A stretch of DNA of 64,000 nt from Paraburkholderia bonniea. Its GTDB lineage: Bacteria; Pseudomonadota; Gammaproteobacteria; Burkholderiales; Burkholderiaceae. A program made the translations under genes and the position numbers. Position 1 is the stretch's first letter, and each line of letters starts with the position of its first letter. The stretch is taken from positions 1,240,001-1,304,000 of the forward strand of contig NZ_QPEQ01000001.1 in assembly GCF_009455625.1 (NCBI RefSeq), in the 5' to 3' direction. Below, piece by piece: positions 34,877-44,078 of this stretch. A model generated the notes under the pieces. The model was not told the origin of the DNA and did no database searches. It saw only the letters and a list, made by a program, of their open reading frames with translations.

Positions 34877-35791
34877 TTAATCGTTTCCGGGATATTGCGT
34901 GAGTATCTGCCTGAGCGCCACATCAAACGGTGTGCGCTGTCCAATTCCGATTAATTCGAGCCGGCTGGAATCCAGATGGCAATTGCGTGGCCGGGGCGTT
35001 TGATTAGCCGGTGTATGCACCGCTGTAATGCGTGCATCAAGCTGTAAGGCCTTTGCCAGTCGCATTGCCATATCGTATTTGGTCATTGGCTCATCGCCTG
35101 ACCAGTGCGCCAGGCCGGATACCGTATTGCCACTTACATGGCGTTCCAGAAGCTGACGGATGACGACCGCGACGTCAGGTGTAAAGGTCGGGTAACGAAT
35201 GGCCCACGCATCCATGGCCGCAGCTGGTGTATCTACTGTCGTCCGGGCTGAGGCCATGACGGGTGGCACCAGGCTGGTGACGGCAGATTCCTGCCAGTCT
35301 GTGACTGGCCCATACAGTAACGGCAGACGCAGCACGCAACCAGCATGGTTTGTCTCTAACAGTGCTTGCTCACCTTCCAGTTTGCTGCGGCCATAAGCAT
35401 TGAGTGGGGCGGGTGGGGTGTCGCAGCGGTAAGGTGGGCATGTGCCGTCGAACACATAGTCAGTCGAAATGGACAGGACCCATGCGCCGGTTCGCTTGGC
35501 TGCGGTGCCCACGGTGCGGACCGCGTCGACATTCAGCGCTCGTGCCAGAGATGGATTGTGCTCACAGACATCTGGCCGCCGTTCGGCAGCCAGAATCAGC
35601 ACGGCATCCGGGGTTTCGTGCTCGATAAATTGCGTGACGGCGGATTCGTCCCGAATATCCAGCGTCACGTTGCCTGAAGAGGCTCGGCTCAAACCAGTTG
35701 CAACCAGTTGCCAGTCGCGCTTTTGTTTCAGCTCTGTTATCACGGCCCGTCCGAGCAGGCCGGATGCGCCGATCACTGCGACTTTAAACAT
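34877..35791 (-). CDS. RmlD-like NAD(P)-dependent sugar-nucleotide reductase
   Basis: A 304-residue extended SDR of the RmlD/dTDP-4-dehydrorhamnose-reductase group. Seen are the NAD(P) motif VIGASGLLGRAV, LILAAERRPDVCEHNPSLA, STDYVFDGT and the Tyr-x3-Lys pair (NAYGRSKLEGEQALL). No other rhamnose genes are near, so it may act outside dTDP-rhamnose synthesis. Members related to methionine adenosyltransferase subunit beta look the same. It is 17 bases downstream of copZ on the same strand. Confidence 0.85.
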   Translation of the reverse strand: MFKVAVIGASGLLGRAVITELKQKRDWQLVATGLSRASSGNVTLDIRDESAVTQFIEHETPDAVLILAAERRPDVCEHNPSLARALNVDAVRTVGTAAKRTGAWVLSISTDYVFDGTCPPYRCDTPPAPLNAYGRSKLEGEQALLETNHAGCVLRLPLLYGPVTDWQESAVTSLVPPVMASARTTVDTPAAAMDAWAIRYPTFTPDVAVVIRQLLERHVSGNTVSGLAHWSGDEPMTKYDMAMRLAKALQLDARITAVHTPANQTPRPRNCHLDSSRLELIGIGQRTPFDVALRQILTQYPGND

Positions 35792-35808
35792 AGGGTGGGT
35801 CCTTCGAC

Positions 35809-36018
35809 TTAAGCGCTGGTATCGACGGTAGCGGTATAGCCCGCTTCATTGATCGCCTGGCAGAAGGTATCGCTGGGCTGGGTTGAGTGGATCGTCACGT
35901 GCCCGGCCGCCAGGTCGATATTGACGGTGGCGCTGGCATCTAGCGCATGCACGGCTTGAGTCACCGCAGCGACGCAGTGCTGGCAGCTCATGCCTTTTAC
36001 GGTTAATTCAATGGTCAT
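35809..36018 (-). CDS. copZ: Copper chaperone with heavy-metal-associated domain
   Basis: A 69-residue HMA domain (MTIELTVKGMSCQHCVAAVT) with the metal-binding M-x-C-x2-C and the C-terminal INEAGYTATV. It carries Cu(I) to P-type ATPases or regulators. No ATPase or CueR gene is adjacent in the window. The same frame is open 90 codons upstream without likeness to a known family; the ATG at 36018 is the natural domain start. Confidence 0.87.
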   Translation of the reverse strand: MTIELTVKGMSCQHCVAAVTQAVHALDASATVNIDLAAGHVTIHSTQPSDTFCQAINEAGYTATVDTSA

Positions 36019-36423
36019 AGGGGCTCGCTGGGGATCAACGCTGGGGATCAAGATGGTGCTGCCCGGATTATGCCTTCGCGTAGGCATCCACTGGCGGCGA
36101 GGTGGCACGGTGCTATGGTGTGATGCCCCCAACAGCCACTGAACTGGCGAGCGCGCCCGTTGTTCTTCGAGCGTTGCAATCTGGCGACGAAGTTGCACGC
36201 TTGTGGTGCAAAATTTTTTGGCGGCGCTGGGCGTATAGATAATTTCAATTGAATCAATAGCTTGCGTTGGGTTCGTCATGCACCGCAACCGAAGTGGTGT
36301 GCCTGCAACTAGTGCATACCCCTAGCTAAATTTCGCTGGCTGACTATAATCCGGGTTAACCCTTTTTCGGGTAATCCCTGATTAGTGATCCACCGGGGAT
36401 ACATCTAATCCTTGGAGAACATT
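36019..36423. other. Divergent spacer, copZ/DUF3563
   Basis: No supported gene. It holds an open extension of the copZ frame (36019-36288), a TATAAT at 36345-36350 that could be the -10 of the DUF3563 gene, and the palindrome GGGTTAACCC at 36353-36362 right after it, where an operator could overlap the transcription start. Confidence 0.35.
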
Positions 36424-36570
36424 ATGTTTGCCTACTTTCTCGAAAATCTGAGTAACTGGTTTGAACGTGCTGAGCGCAATCGCCGCGAAGCCTATCTCGC
36501 ATCATCAACGGATATCGTCCAGCTTGAGCAGCGTATCCGGTCGCTGGAAGCCAACGGCTACTCGCTGTAA
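36424..36570 (+). CDS. DUF3563 small protein
   Basis: A 48-residue protein matching DUF3563, a family found mainly in Burkholderiaceae. The start MFAYFLENLSNWFERAERNR is followed by REAYLASSTDIVQLEQRI and RSLEANGYSL. It is cytoplasmic, amphipathic and helical. Function is unknown. A ribosome site (TGGAGA) precedes the ATG, and a terminator follows after 56 bases, so it is a single-gene unit. Confidence 0.87.
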   Translation: MFAYFLENLSNWFERAERNRREAYLASSTDIVQLEQRIRSLEANGYSL

Positions 36571-36626
36571 GCATGCGTTCAAGGAGCTGTCTGCGGTAAG
36601 TGCCTGCTCGCCGCCGCGATAGATCT

Positions 36627-36649
36627 AAAGCCCCGCCCGTCGGGGCTTT
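36627..36649 (+). terminator. Rho-independent terminator after the DUF3563 gene
   Basis: An 8-9 bp stem (AAAGCCCC/GGGGCTTT) with a short loop ends in TTT. Confidence 0.65.
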
Positions 36650-36719
36650 GTCATATCTGCTGCCGCTGTGGCTTGTGTTCCGGTTGCGCTGGGGCTAGCC
36701 GGAAGGTTGGGGGAGCGCT

Positions 36720-37139
36720 ATGGTGAGGTGCTTTGCGCTGGCGCTTGTCTATTTAAAACTTACCGGATTGTTTTCCATGGTTTCTGTTATTTGCTCGCTT
36801 CGTTTGGCACGGGCTGGGTTCGGCGCAGTGTTGCTGTCTACCTTGCTGGCGACTGGCGCAGTCGCGGCTTCGGGTACGTCTGCCCGGCCGCCGGTGGTGC
36901 TTGATTCGCAGCAAGGCATCCATGATGGTCAAAACGGGTTGATGCTCCAGACTGCGCCACTGGTGCGCGCGCCGATCGCCGCGCCCCAGCCAATGGCCGC
37001 TCCGGCTGAGCTCGCTCCCAATGACCGTGGGCCGATTATCGTTGCGCCGTACATTGGTGTGCCTGGGGGCATGCCTATGCCGCCTTATCCTGGGCCGCAT
37101 CCTCATCCTCAGCCCTATCCTGGGCCGATGCCGAGATAG
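36720..37139 (+). CDS. Pro-rich exported hypothetical protein
   Basis: A 139-residue protein not assigned to a family. The ATG at 36720 has a strong GGGGGAG ribosome site. The long N-terminus has two hydrophobic runs, the second a signal-peptide-like GAVLLSTLLATGAVAASG. The mature part is Pro/Ala-rich and ends in a PPYPGPHPHPQPYPGP repeat. A later ATG at 36777 would give a neater signal peptide. It is probably periplasmic or surface-exposed. Confidence 0.55.
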   Translation: MVRCFALALVYLKLTGLFSMVSVICSLRLARAGFGAVLLSTLLATGAVAASGTSARPPVVLDSQQGIHDGQNGLMLQTAPLVRAPIAAPQPMAAPAELAPNDRGPIIVAPYIGVPGGMPMPPYPGPHPHPQPYPGPMPR

Positions 37140-37358
37140 GCTGGCTTTCAGAGCTTCAGCTTCAGTTCCGCTGGCACCAGCCTGGGTGGTCAGCCTGCGA
37201 GCGAGGTCGATACCTGCTCTAGGCATGATTGAATCGACAAGTCAGATCGGCCTCGCCATAATCCGCTGCTGGACGCCTTGTCTCATAAATATCGGGCGAT
37301 CTTTTTTCCAGGAGAGGCGCGTGGCCTACGCGTGCTTCCCGCTAAAAGGAATGCGCAG

Positions 37359-37937
37359 ATGGGCAAGGGACGCGTCGAGGCTTTCAGTGATGGGGTAATC
37401 GCCATCATCATCACGATCATGGTGCTTGAATTGCGGGTGCCTGAAGGGGCGAATCTTGCTGCTTTGCGTCCGCTATTACCGGTTTTTTGCGCCTATGTGC
37501 TGAGCTTTATTTATGTCGGCATTTACTGGAGCAATCATCACCATATGTTTCATGCGGTGCAAAAGGTGAATGGCGCGGTTTTATGGGCCAATCTGCATTT
37601 GCTTTTCTGGCTTTCCTTATTGCCGGCCGTTACGCATTGGGTGGGTAAAAATCCATTATCAGCGTGGCCTTGTGCAATGTATGGCGTCGTGCTGTTTATG
37701 GCCGCCATCGCGTATTTCATCTTGACTCACGTTTTGATGCGGCATCACGGCGCTGATTCGCCGCTGAGCAAAGCAATGGGATGGGATTTGAAAGGCCGGG
37801 TCTCGGTTTGTCTGTATCTGGCCGGTGTGGGGCTGGCGTTTGTTGCGCCATGGCTTGCCGCGTTGCTGTATGCCTTGACTGCAGCAATCTGGCTGGTGCC
37901 GGACCGGCGTATCGAGAGCGCTTTAAGCGTCGAATAA
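37359..37937 (+). CDS. TMEM175/DUF1211-family membrane protein
   Basis: A 192-residue membrane protein of the TMEM175 (DUF1211) family, whose members conduct potassium. The first helix carries the signature GRVEAFSDGVIAIIITIMVLEL (the FSD motif), followed by NLHLLFWLSLLP and four further helices. The ATG at 37359 puts the motif at residue 5 onward, as in bacterial members; the frame is open 27 codons upstream. Bacterial members are half-length and assemble as tetramers. Confidence 0.87.
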   Translation: MGKGRVEAFSDGVIAIIITIMVLELRVPEGANLAALRPLLPVFCAYVLSFIYVGIYWSNHHHMFHAVQKVNGAVLWANLHLLFWLSLLPAVTHWVGKNPLSAWPCAMYGVVLFMAAIAYFILTHVLMRHHGADSPLSKAMGWDLKGRVSVCLYLAGVGLAFVAPWLAALLYALTAAIWLVPDRRIESALSVE

Positions 37938-38018
37938 AATGCCCCGGTTTTTATCGGGGCGTATGGCATGTAGAGTTCGATTTTGTCCAGCTTAAATCGT
38001 TAAATCCACGATAAAAAA

Positions 38019-38039
38019 ATCCGCGCACGCGGCGCGGAT
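38019..38039 (-). terminator. Rho-independent terminator after yggX
   Basis: An 8-bp stem (ATCCGCGC and complement) with 5-base loop is followed on the minus strand by T7. It closes the argA-yggX unit. Confidence 0.8.
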
Positions 38040-38069
38040 GATGCCATTGCTTTGGCTGTAACCCGGTTT

Positions 38070-38345
38070 TCAGCTTTGCGGCGGGGGCACATAGCCGGTA
38101 GCCTGGTCCGCTCCTTCACCGAAGAAAAATTTCTCAGTCTGTTTAACCAGATACTGGCGCGCACGCGGGTCAGCCATATTCAGCCGGTTTTCATTGATGA
38201 GCATCGTTTGTTGCTTGAGCCACGCTTGCCAGGCTTCTTTCGAGACGCCTTCGTAAATGCGTTTGCCGAGTTCGCCCGGCAGTGGTGGAAAGTCGAGACC
38301 TTCTGCTTCCTTGCCGAGTTTCGCGCATTGGACCATACGAGTCAT
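38070..38345 (-). CDS. yggX: Fe(2+)-trafficking / oxidative damage protection protein YggX
   Basis: A 91-residue YggX protein. It starts [20 protein letters not shown], with the conserved Cys7, and shows [20 protein letters not shown] and [17 protein letters not shown]. YggX protects iron-sulphur enzymes and takes part in Fe(II) traffic. It is 55 bases downstream of argA on the same strand, so the two probably share a transcript. Confidence 0.95.
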   Translation of the reverse strand: MTRMVQCAKLGKEAEGLDFPPLPGELGKRIYEGVSKEAWQAWLKQQTMLINENRLNMADPRARQYLVKQTEKFFFGEGADQATGYVPPPQS

Positions 38346-38400
38346 GCTGTGCTTCTCCTGTCATTAATGGGTGTGAGGTGAGCGCTGAAGCAAAAGCGGC

Positions 38401-39780
38401 TCAAAGATGTTTCATCAGGACAAGCGATTTGCGTTGCCAGTTATAGAGCCGGCGGCGGTCTTCTGGAAGATCGTCCACCGTCACCTTGACGAAGCCCCGT
38501 TTCAGGAACCAGTGCTCGGTGCGGGTGGTCAGCACAAAAATACGTGTCAGGCCGCGCGCACGCGCGCGTTGTTCGATGCGTTTGAGGAGCCGTTCACCGT
38601 CGCCTGAGCCTTGAGCTTCGGGGGCCACCGTGAGGCAGGCCATCTCGCCGATGCGTTCCTGTGGATAGGGGTAAAGCGCGGCACAGCCGAACAGCACGGC
38701 ATCGTGTTCGATTACCGAGAAATGATCAATATCGCGCTCGATCTGGTGGCGGCCACGCCGTACCAGGGTGCCATCGGATTCGAGGGGCTCAATCAGTGTC
38801 AGGATGCCGCCCACATCATCTGGGGTGGCTTCACGCAGGCTTTCCAGGTTTTCGTAGGAAATCATCGTACCCACGCCATCGTGCAGGAACAGCTCAAGCA
38901 GCAAGCTGCCATCTAGCGCGTAGGGCAGGATATGCGCGCGCGCTACGCCACCCCGGCAAGCGCGGATCGAATGCTTCAGGTAGAACCCGGCGTCGCCTTG
39001 TACTTCACCGCTTTCGTGCAGCCGGTAGGCGTCGTCCAGCGAGAGCTCGCGGATCAGCTCGCCTGCTTCATCCATCAGCCCGGCGGTTTCTGTCAAAAAT
39101 ACGATTTTGTCGGCGCGCAACGCGATGGCGGCGGCTGAGGCGACGTCTTCCATCGCCAGATTGAAGGCTTCGCCAGTTGGCGAGAAACCTAGTGGTGAGA
39201 GCAAGACCAGCTTGCGGCTGGCTAGCGAATGGCGGATGGAATCCGCGTCAATCTTGCGGACCAGACCGGTGTGGGCGAAATCGACGCCATCCAGAATGCC
39301 AACCGGCCGCGCCGTGACGAAATTGCCCGATACCACGCTGATGTGGGCATGTGCCATCGGTGTATTCGGTAAGCCCTGACTAATCGCTGCTTCGATGTCG
39401 AGCCGGACTTCGCCAGCCGCTTCTTTGGCGGATTCGAGCGCGCGGGCGTCGGTAATACGCATGCCGTGTGAAAACTCGGACTCCACACCATGCAGGCTCA
39501 TCTGCTCTTCGACCTGTGGCCGGGAGCCATGCACCAGCACGATCTGGATGCCCATCGCCTGCAGTAGCGCGATGTCTGAGACGAGGGCGTTGAGCAAGCC
39601 TTGGTGCACGACTTCGCCGCCAAAACCAACCACAAAGGTTTTGTTGCGAAATGCGTGGATATAAGGTGCAACGGAGCGCATCCAGTTGACGAACTGCGCA
39701 TGCGGCAAGCCCGTGTCAGTAGCGCCAGTGCTAGCTGGCACGCCGGGCGGCGCGGGAAGAATGTCGGATTGGGAATTCAT
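38401..39780 (-). CDS. argA: Amino-acid N-acetyltransferase (N-acetylglutamate synthase)
   Basis: ArgA catalyses the first step of arginine synthesis. The 459 residues comprise an amino-acid-kinase domain (FVVGFGGEVVHQGLLNALVS, IVLVHGSRPQVEEQM) and a C-terminal GNAT domain (CLTVAPEAQGSGDGERLLKR). The start MNSQSDILPAPPGVP is at 39780; upstream codons overlap the hrpA promoter. The gene is divergent from hrpA, with only 23 bases between the start codons, so their promoters must overlap the genes or each other. Confidence 0.95.
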   Translation of the reverse strand: MNSQSDILPAPPGVPASTGATDTGLPHAQFVNWMRSVAPYIHAFRNKTFVVGFGGEVVHQGLLNALVSDIALLQAMGIQIVLVHGSRPQVEEQMSLHGVESEFSHGMRITDARALESAKEAAGEVRLDIEAAISQGLPNTPMAHAHISVVSGNFVTARPVGILDGVDFAHTGLVRKIDADSIRHSLASRKLVLLSPLGFSPTGEAFNLAMEDVASAAAIALRADKIVFLTETAGLMDEAGELIRELSLDDAYRLHESGEVQGDAGFYLKHSIRACRGGVARAHILPYALDGSLLLELFLHDGVGTMISYENLESLREATPDDVGGILTLIEPLESDGTLVRRGRHQIERDIDHFSVIEHDAVLFGCAALYPYPQERIGEMACLTVAPEAQGSGDGERLLKRIEQRARARGLTRIFVLTTRTEHWFLKRGFVKVTVDDLPEDRRRLYNWQRKSLVLMKHL

Positions 39781-39803
39781 GGCGGGGATTATAATGCGCC
39801 CCC

Positions 39804-42800
39804 ATGTCGAATGTACCCAAAAGTCCCGCTCCGGCGAGCCCGAATCTGCCGCCTGATGCCCGACAACGCAAGCCTGGCCCTGGTGGCTCGGCCGCGAGTT
39901 CCCCTCCGGTGTCACGTCCTCCCCGTCAGCCTCGTCCTACCCGCGAAACCACCGCGCCGCGTGTGCCGCATCCGCCACGTGCACCGCGCGTGGCCGTGGT
40001 GCCTAATCCGGTGCCGCCGATTACCTTTCCTGAGGCACTGCCGGTCTCTGGGCGGCGCGACGAGATCGCGCAGGCGATTGCGCAGCACCAGGTGGTGATC
40101 GTGTGCGGCGAAACCGGCTCAGGTAAAACCACGCAGTTGCCGAAGATCTGTCTCGCGCTCGGGCGCGGGCTGGGTGCGGGTGGCACCGGGCTGATCGGCC
40201 ATACCCAGCCGCGCCGTATCGCGGCTTCGGCAACCGGGCGTCGTATCGCAGAAGAACTGGGAACGCCGTTTGGCGAGGTGGTCGGCTACAAGGTGCGCTT
40301 TACCGACAACCTGGCAGCGGGTGCCTCGGTCAAGCTGATGACAGATGGCATCTTGCTCGCCGAAACTCAAACGGACCCCCTGCTGCGCGCCTATGACACG
40401 CTCATCATCGACGAAGCCCACGAGCGCAGTCTCAACATTGATTTTCTGCTGGGCTATCTGCGGGAAATTCTGTCTAAGCGACCCGATCTGAAACTGATCG
40501 TCACCTCCGCGACGATTGATGCCGAGCGTTTTGCCCAGCACTTTTCCCAGGCGGGTAAGCCCGCTCCGGTGATCGAAGTCAGCGGGCGTTTGTATCCAGT
40601 GGAAATCCGCTATCGCCCGGTGGTGGAAGATAGCCCAGCCGTGAAGGCTGCCGAGGGTTCCGCGTCGCGCGACCGGGCCCGGCCCGCGCAGCGCGCGCCG
40701 GGCAAAGACCGTGACTTGATGGAAGCGATTGTCGATGCGGTGGATGAGCTGTGCCGGGTGGGCCCGGGCGATGTACTAGTGTTCTTGCCCGGTGAGCGGG
40801 AAATTCGTGACGCAGCTGAAGCGCTGCGCAAGCATCATCCGGCGCATACGGAGATCCTGCCGCTCTTTGCCCGCTTGTCGGCGGCTGACCAGGAGCGCGT
40901 GTTCCGGGCCTCGAATGCGCGCCGCATCGTGCTGGCGACTAACGTCGCTGAAACCTCGCTGACGGTGCCAGGCATCCGTTATGTGGTGGATACCGGGCTG
41001 GCACGGGTCAAGCGTTACTCGTATCGCAACAAGGTGGAGCAACTGCAGGTCGAGCCGATTGCCCAGGCGGCGGCAAACCAGCGCGCGGGCCGTTGCGGCC
41101 GGGTGGCGGATGGGGTGTGCATCCGGCTGTATGAAGAGAATGATTTTCAGGCGCGGGCGCGCTTTGCCGATCCGGAAATTTTGCGCTCGTCGCTGGCGGC
41201 GGTGATTTTGCGCATGAAGTCGCTCCATCTGAGCGCAATCGAAACCTTTCCCTTTATTGAGCCGCCTCCTGGCCGGGCGATTGCCGACGGCTATCAGTTG
41301 CTCAATGAACTCGGCGCGATGGATGACAGCAACGCGCTCACGCCGCTCGGGCGTGAGCTGGCGCGCCTGCCGCTGGACCCTCGCGTTGGGCGGATGATTC
41401 TCGCCGCGCGCGATCAGCAAGCGCTGCGCGAAGTGCTGATCATTGCGAGCGCGCTGTCGGTCCAGGACCCGCGCGACCGGCCCGTCGAGGCTCAGGAGCA
41501 AGCCGATCAGGCGCATCGCCGTTTTGCCGACGAGCGTTCAGAGTTCCTGCAATGGCTGAAGATCTGGGCATGGTTCGACGAAGCGATTGCGCATAAGAAA
41601 TCCAACCGCCAACTGGGCGAAGCCTGCCGCGCGAACTTCCTGTCCCAGCTGCGTTTGCGCGAATGGCGTGATGTGCATGCGCAATTGCTGACGGTGGTGC
41701 GCGAGCATGGCTGGCGGCTGAACGATACCGAAGCGACCTTCGAGCAGATTCACCTGGCGCTGTTGACGGGGCTGCTGGGCAATATCGGTTTAAAGGCGGA
41801 TGACGAGCCGTATTACCTCGGCGCTCGTGGCATCAAGTTTTATCTCTGGCCCGGCTCGGCGCTGGTGAAAAAAGCCGGGCGCTGGGTGATCGCGGCGGAG
41901 CTGGTCGAGACCAGCCGCCTGTATGCGCGCTGCCTCGCCAAAATCGAACCGGAATGGCTTGAGCGGGTGGGCGGGCATTTGCTCAAAAAATCGCTGTCCG
42001 AGCCGCACTGGGAAAAGCGCGCGGCGCAGGTGTCGGCGTATGAGCGGGCGGTGCTGCACGGCTTGCCGGTGTATCACCGGCGGCGTGTCAGTTTTGGCCG
42101 CCAGGACCCGGTGCGGGCGCGCGAGCTGTTTATTCGCGGGGCGCTAGTGGAGGGCGAATTCGACACGAAACTGCCGTTCTTCGCGCATAACCGCAAGCTG
42201 CTAGCCGAGATCGAGCAGCTTGAACACAAGTCGCGGCGTCAGGATGTGCTGGTCGACGATGAATTGATCTTCGCTTTTTATGACCAGGCATTGCCGCCAG
42301 GGATCTATACCGGCGCAGCGTTCGAGCGCTGGTACCGGGATGAAATAGTGAAGAGTGGGCAGCCGGAGGGGCGTTCGCGTTTGCTGTTTTTGTCGCGTGA
42401 TGACTTGATGCGGCACGAGGCCGCCGGGGTGACCACCGATCTCTTTCCGAAGCGCATGACGATGGCGGGCGTCGAGATGGGGCTGACCTATCACTTCGAG
42501 CCAGGCTCGCCGCGCGATGGCGTCACGCTGGCCGTGCCGCTGTATGCGCTCAACCAGGTCGATACCCGGCGTTGCGAGTGGCTGGTCACCGGCATGCTGA
42601 AAGAAAAGACCCAATTGCTGCTGAAGTCGCTGCCGCAAAAACTGCGACGCCACTGCGTGCCGTTGCCGGAGTATGCCGCGGGCTTTGTCGAGCGCATGGG
42701 CGGGGCGCGGTTTGGCGCGGGTGGCTTGCTCGAAACCTTGATCGCCGATATCCGCGAGCAGACCCAGGTCGCGCTGAAATCATCGGACTTCAAGCTGGAA

Positions 42801-43970
42801 ACACTGCCCGCGCACTTGTTCATGAACTTCAAGGTGATTGACGAGCATGGCCGGCAACTGGCGATGGGCCGCAATCTGGCGCAACTGCGCGCAGAGCTGG
42901 GCGGCCAGGCGCAGCAGCATTTCCAGAAAATAACCACCGGCGCGGCGGGCCTGGCACTCGCCGATGCGGCGCTGGTGCTGCGGCCTGGCGAAAGCGTGGC
43001 GGGCGGCATGGCGGGCACGGCAGGCAAGGGTGGTGTGCCGGTGACGGCCGGGCCGGGGCGGCGTCAGTCTGAGCCGAAAACCATCGCGCCAGCCGCGACG
43101 GGCGAGCCCTCAACTGCGCTTTACGAAAAGCTCACGACGTGGAGTTTTGGCAAGTTGCCGGAGCTGCTGGAAATTCGCCGTGGCGGCCAGACGCTCTATG
43201 GTTATCCGGCGCTAGTGGATCGGGGGGCGCATTGCGACGTCGAGGTGTTTGATTCGCCCGATGAAGCGGCGCGGATTCACCGTGCCGGGTTGCGCCGGCT
43301 GTTTGCGTTGCAACTGAAAGAGCCGATCCGCTACCTGGAAAAAAACTTGCCCGGGCTGCGCGAAATGGCGTTGCAGTTCATGCCGCGCGCCAGCCAGGAA
43401 GAACTGCGTGACCAACTGGTGGATACCGCGCTGGATCGGGCCTGCTTGCAGGCACCGTTGCCTGACGATGACGCCAGCTTTGCCCTGCGCCGTGACGAAG
43501 GGCGTAGCCGTTTGACCTTGCTGGCGCAGGAAATTGCCCGGCTGGGCGGACAGATTCTCAACGAATACGCCGCGCTAGGGAAAAAGCTGGTTCAGGCCAA
43601 GCCCTATGCCGCAGCGCATGCGGATTTGCAAAATCAACTGGATGGGTTGCTGGGTAAGCGCTTCATCATCGACACGCCGTATGCGCAGCTGGCGCATTTC
43701 CCGCGCTATCTGAAGGGCATTGCGCTTCGTATCGACAAGCTGAAAGCTGATCCTGCCCGCGATGCTCGCCAGTTCGCCGAGTTTCAGCCGCTGCTGCAGC
43801 AGTATCAGCGCGCGCTGGCGCAGCGCGGTGGGGTGCTGGATGCCCGTCTGGGGGAGTTTCGCTGGCTACTGGAAGAACTGCGGATCTCGCTCTTCGCTCA
43901 AGAGTTGCGCACGCCGATGCCGGTGTCGGTCAAGCGGATGCACAAGGTGTGGGAGTCGATGCAGCGTTGA
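39804..43970 (+). CDS. hrpA: ATP-dependent RNA helicase HrpA
   Basis: A 1388-residue DEAH-box helicase. After a Pro/Arg-rich disordered N-terminus of about 75 residues come Walker A (GETGSGKTTQLPK), DEAH in IIDEAHERSLNIDFL, SAT in IVTSATIDAERF, motif V/VI (TNVAETSLTVPGI, QRAGRCGR), the HA2/OB domains, and the long DUF3418 C-terminal region typical of HrpA (HLFMNFKVIDEHGRQLAMGR). It rescues stalled ribosomes in E. coli. A Gly/Ala-rich insert near residue 1050-1090 (ESVAGGMAGTAGKGGVPVTA) looks lineage-specific. Confidence 0.96.
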   Translation: MSNVPKSPAPASPNLPPDARQRKPGPGGSAASSPPVSRPPRQPRPTRETTAPRVPHPPRAPRVAVVPNPVPPITFPEALPVSGRRDEIAQAIAQHQVVIVCGETGSGKTTQLPKICLALGRGLGAGGTGLIGHTQPRRIAASATGRRIAEELGTPFGEVVGYKVRFTDNLAAGASVKLMTDGILLAETQTDPLLRAYDTLIIDEAHERSLNIDFLLGYLREILSKRPDLKLIVTSATIDAERFAQHFSQAGKPAPVIEVSGRLYPVEIRYRPVVEDSPAVKAAEGSASRDRARPAQRAPGKDRDLMEAIVDAVDELCRVGPGDVLVFLPGEREIRDAAEALRKHHPAHTEILPLFARLSAADQERVFRASNARRIVLATNVAETSLTVPGIRYVVDTGLARVKRYSYRNKVEQLQVEPIAQAAANQRAGRCGRVADGVCIRLYEENDFQARARFADPEILRSSLAAVILRMKSLHLSAIETFPFIEPPPGRAIADGYQLLNELGAMDDSNALTPLGRELARLPLDPRVGRMILAARDQQALREVLIIASALSVQDPRDRPVEAQEQADQAHRRFADERSEFLQWLKIWAWFDEAIAHKKSNRQLGEACRANFLSQLRLREWRDVHAQLLTVVREHGWRLNDTEATFEQIHLALLTGLLGNIGLKADDEPYYLGARGIKFYLWPGSALVKKAGRWVIAAELVETSRLYARCLAKIEPEWLERVGGHLLKKSLSEPHWEKRAAQVSAYERAVLHGLPVYHRRRVSFGRQDPVRARELFIRGALVEGEFDTKLPFFAHNRKLLAEIEQLEHKSRRQDVLVDDELIFAFYDQALPPGIYTGAAFERWYRDEIVKSGQPEGRSRLLFLSRDDLMRHEAAGVTTDLFPKRMTMAGVEMGLTYHFEPGSPRDGVTLAVPLYALNQVDTRRCEWLVTGMLKEKTQLLLKSLPQKLRRHCVPLPEYAAGFVERMGGARFGAGGLLETLIADIREQTQVALKSSDFKLETLPAHLFMNFKVIDEHGRQLAMGRNLAQLRAELGGQAQQHFQKITTGAAGLALADAALVLRPGESVAGGMAGTAGKGGVPVTAGPGRRQSEPKTIAPAATGEPSTALYEKLTTWSFGKLPELLEIRRGGQTLYGYPALVDRGAHCDVEVFDSPDEAARIHRAGLRRLFALQLKEPIRYLEKNLPGLREMALQFMPRASQEELRDQLVDTALDRACLQAPLPDDDASFALRRDEGRSRLTLLAQEIARLGGQILNEYAALGKKLVQAKPYAAAHADLQNQLDGLLGKRFIIDTPYAQLAHFPRYLKGIALRIDKLKADPARDARQFAEFQPLLQQYQRALAQRGGVLDARLGEFRWLLEELRISLFAQELRTPMPVSVKRMHKVWESMQR

Positions 43971-44078
43971 TTCGGCGCTAGCCGAGCGCTCGGACAGATC
44001 TCCTCGGGTACCGGCTGCGTCAACCGCTTGCCAGGGCAAACGTTCTACAATGACCAACGATTTTTGAAATAGGTTTTT

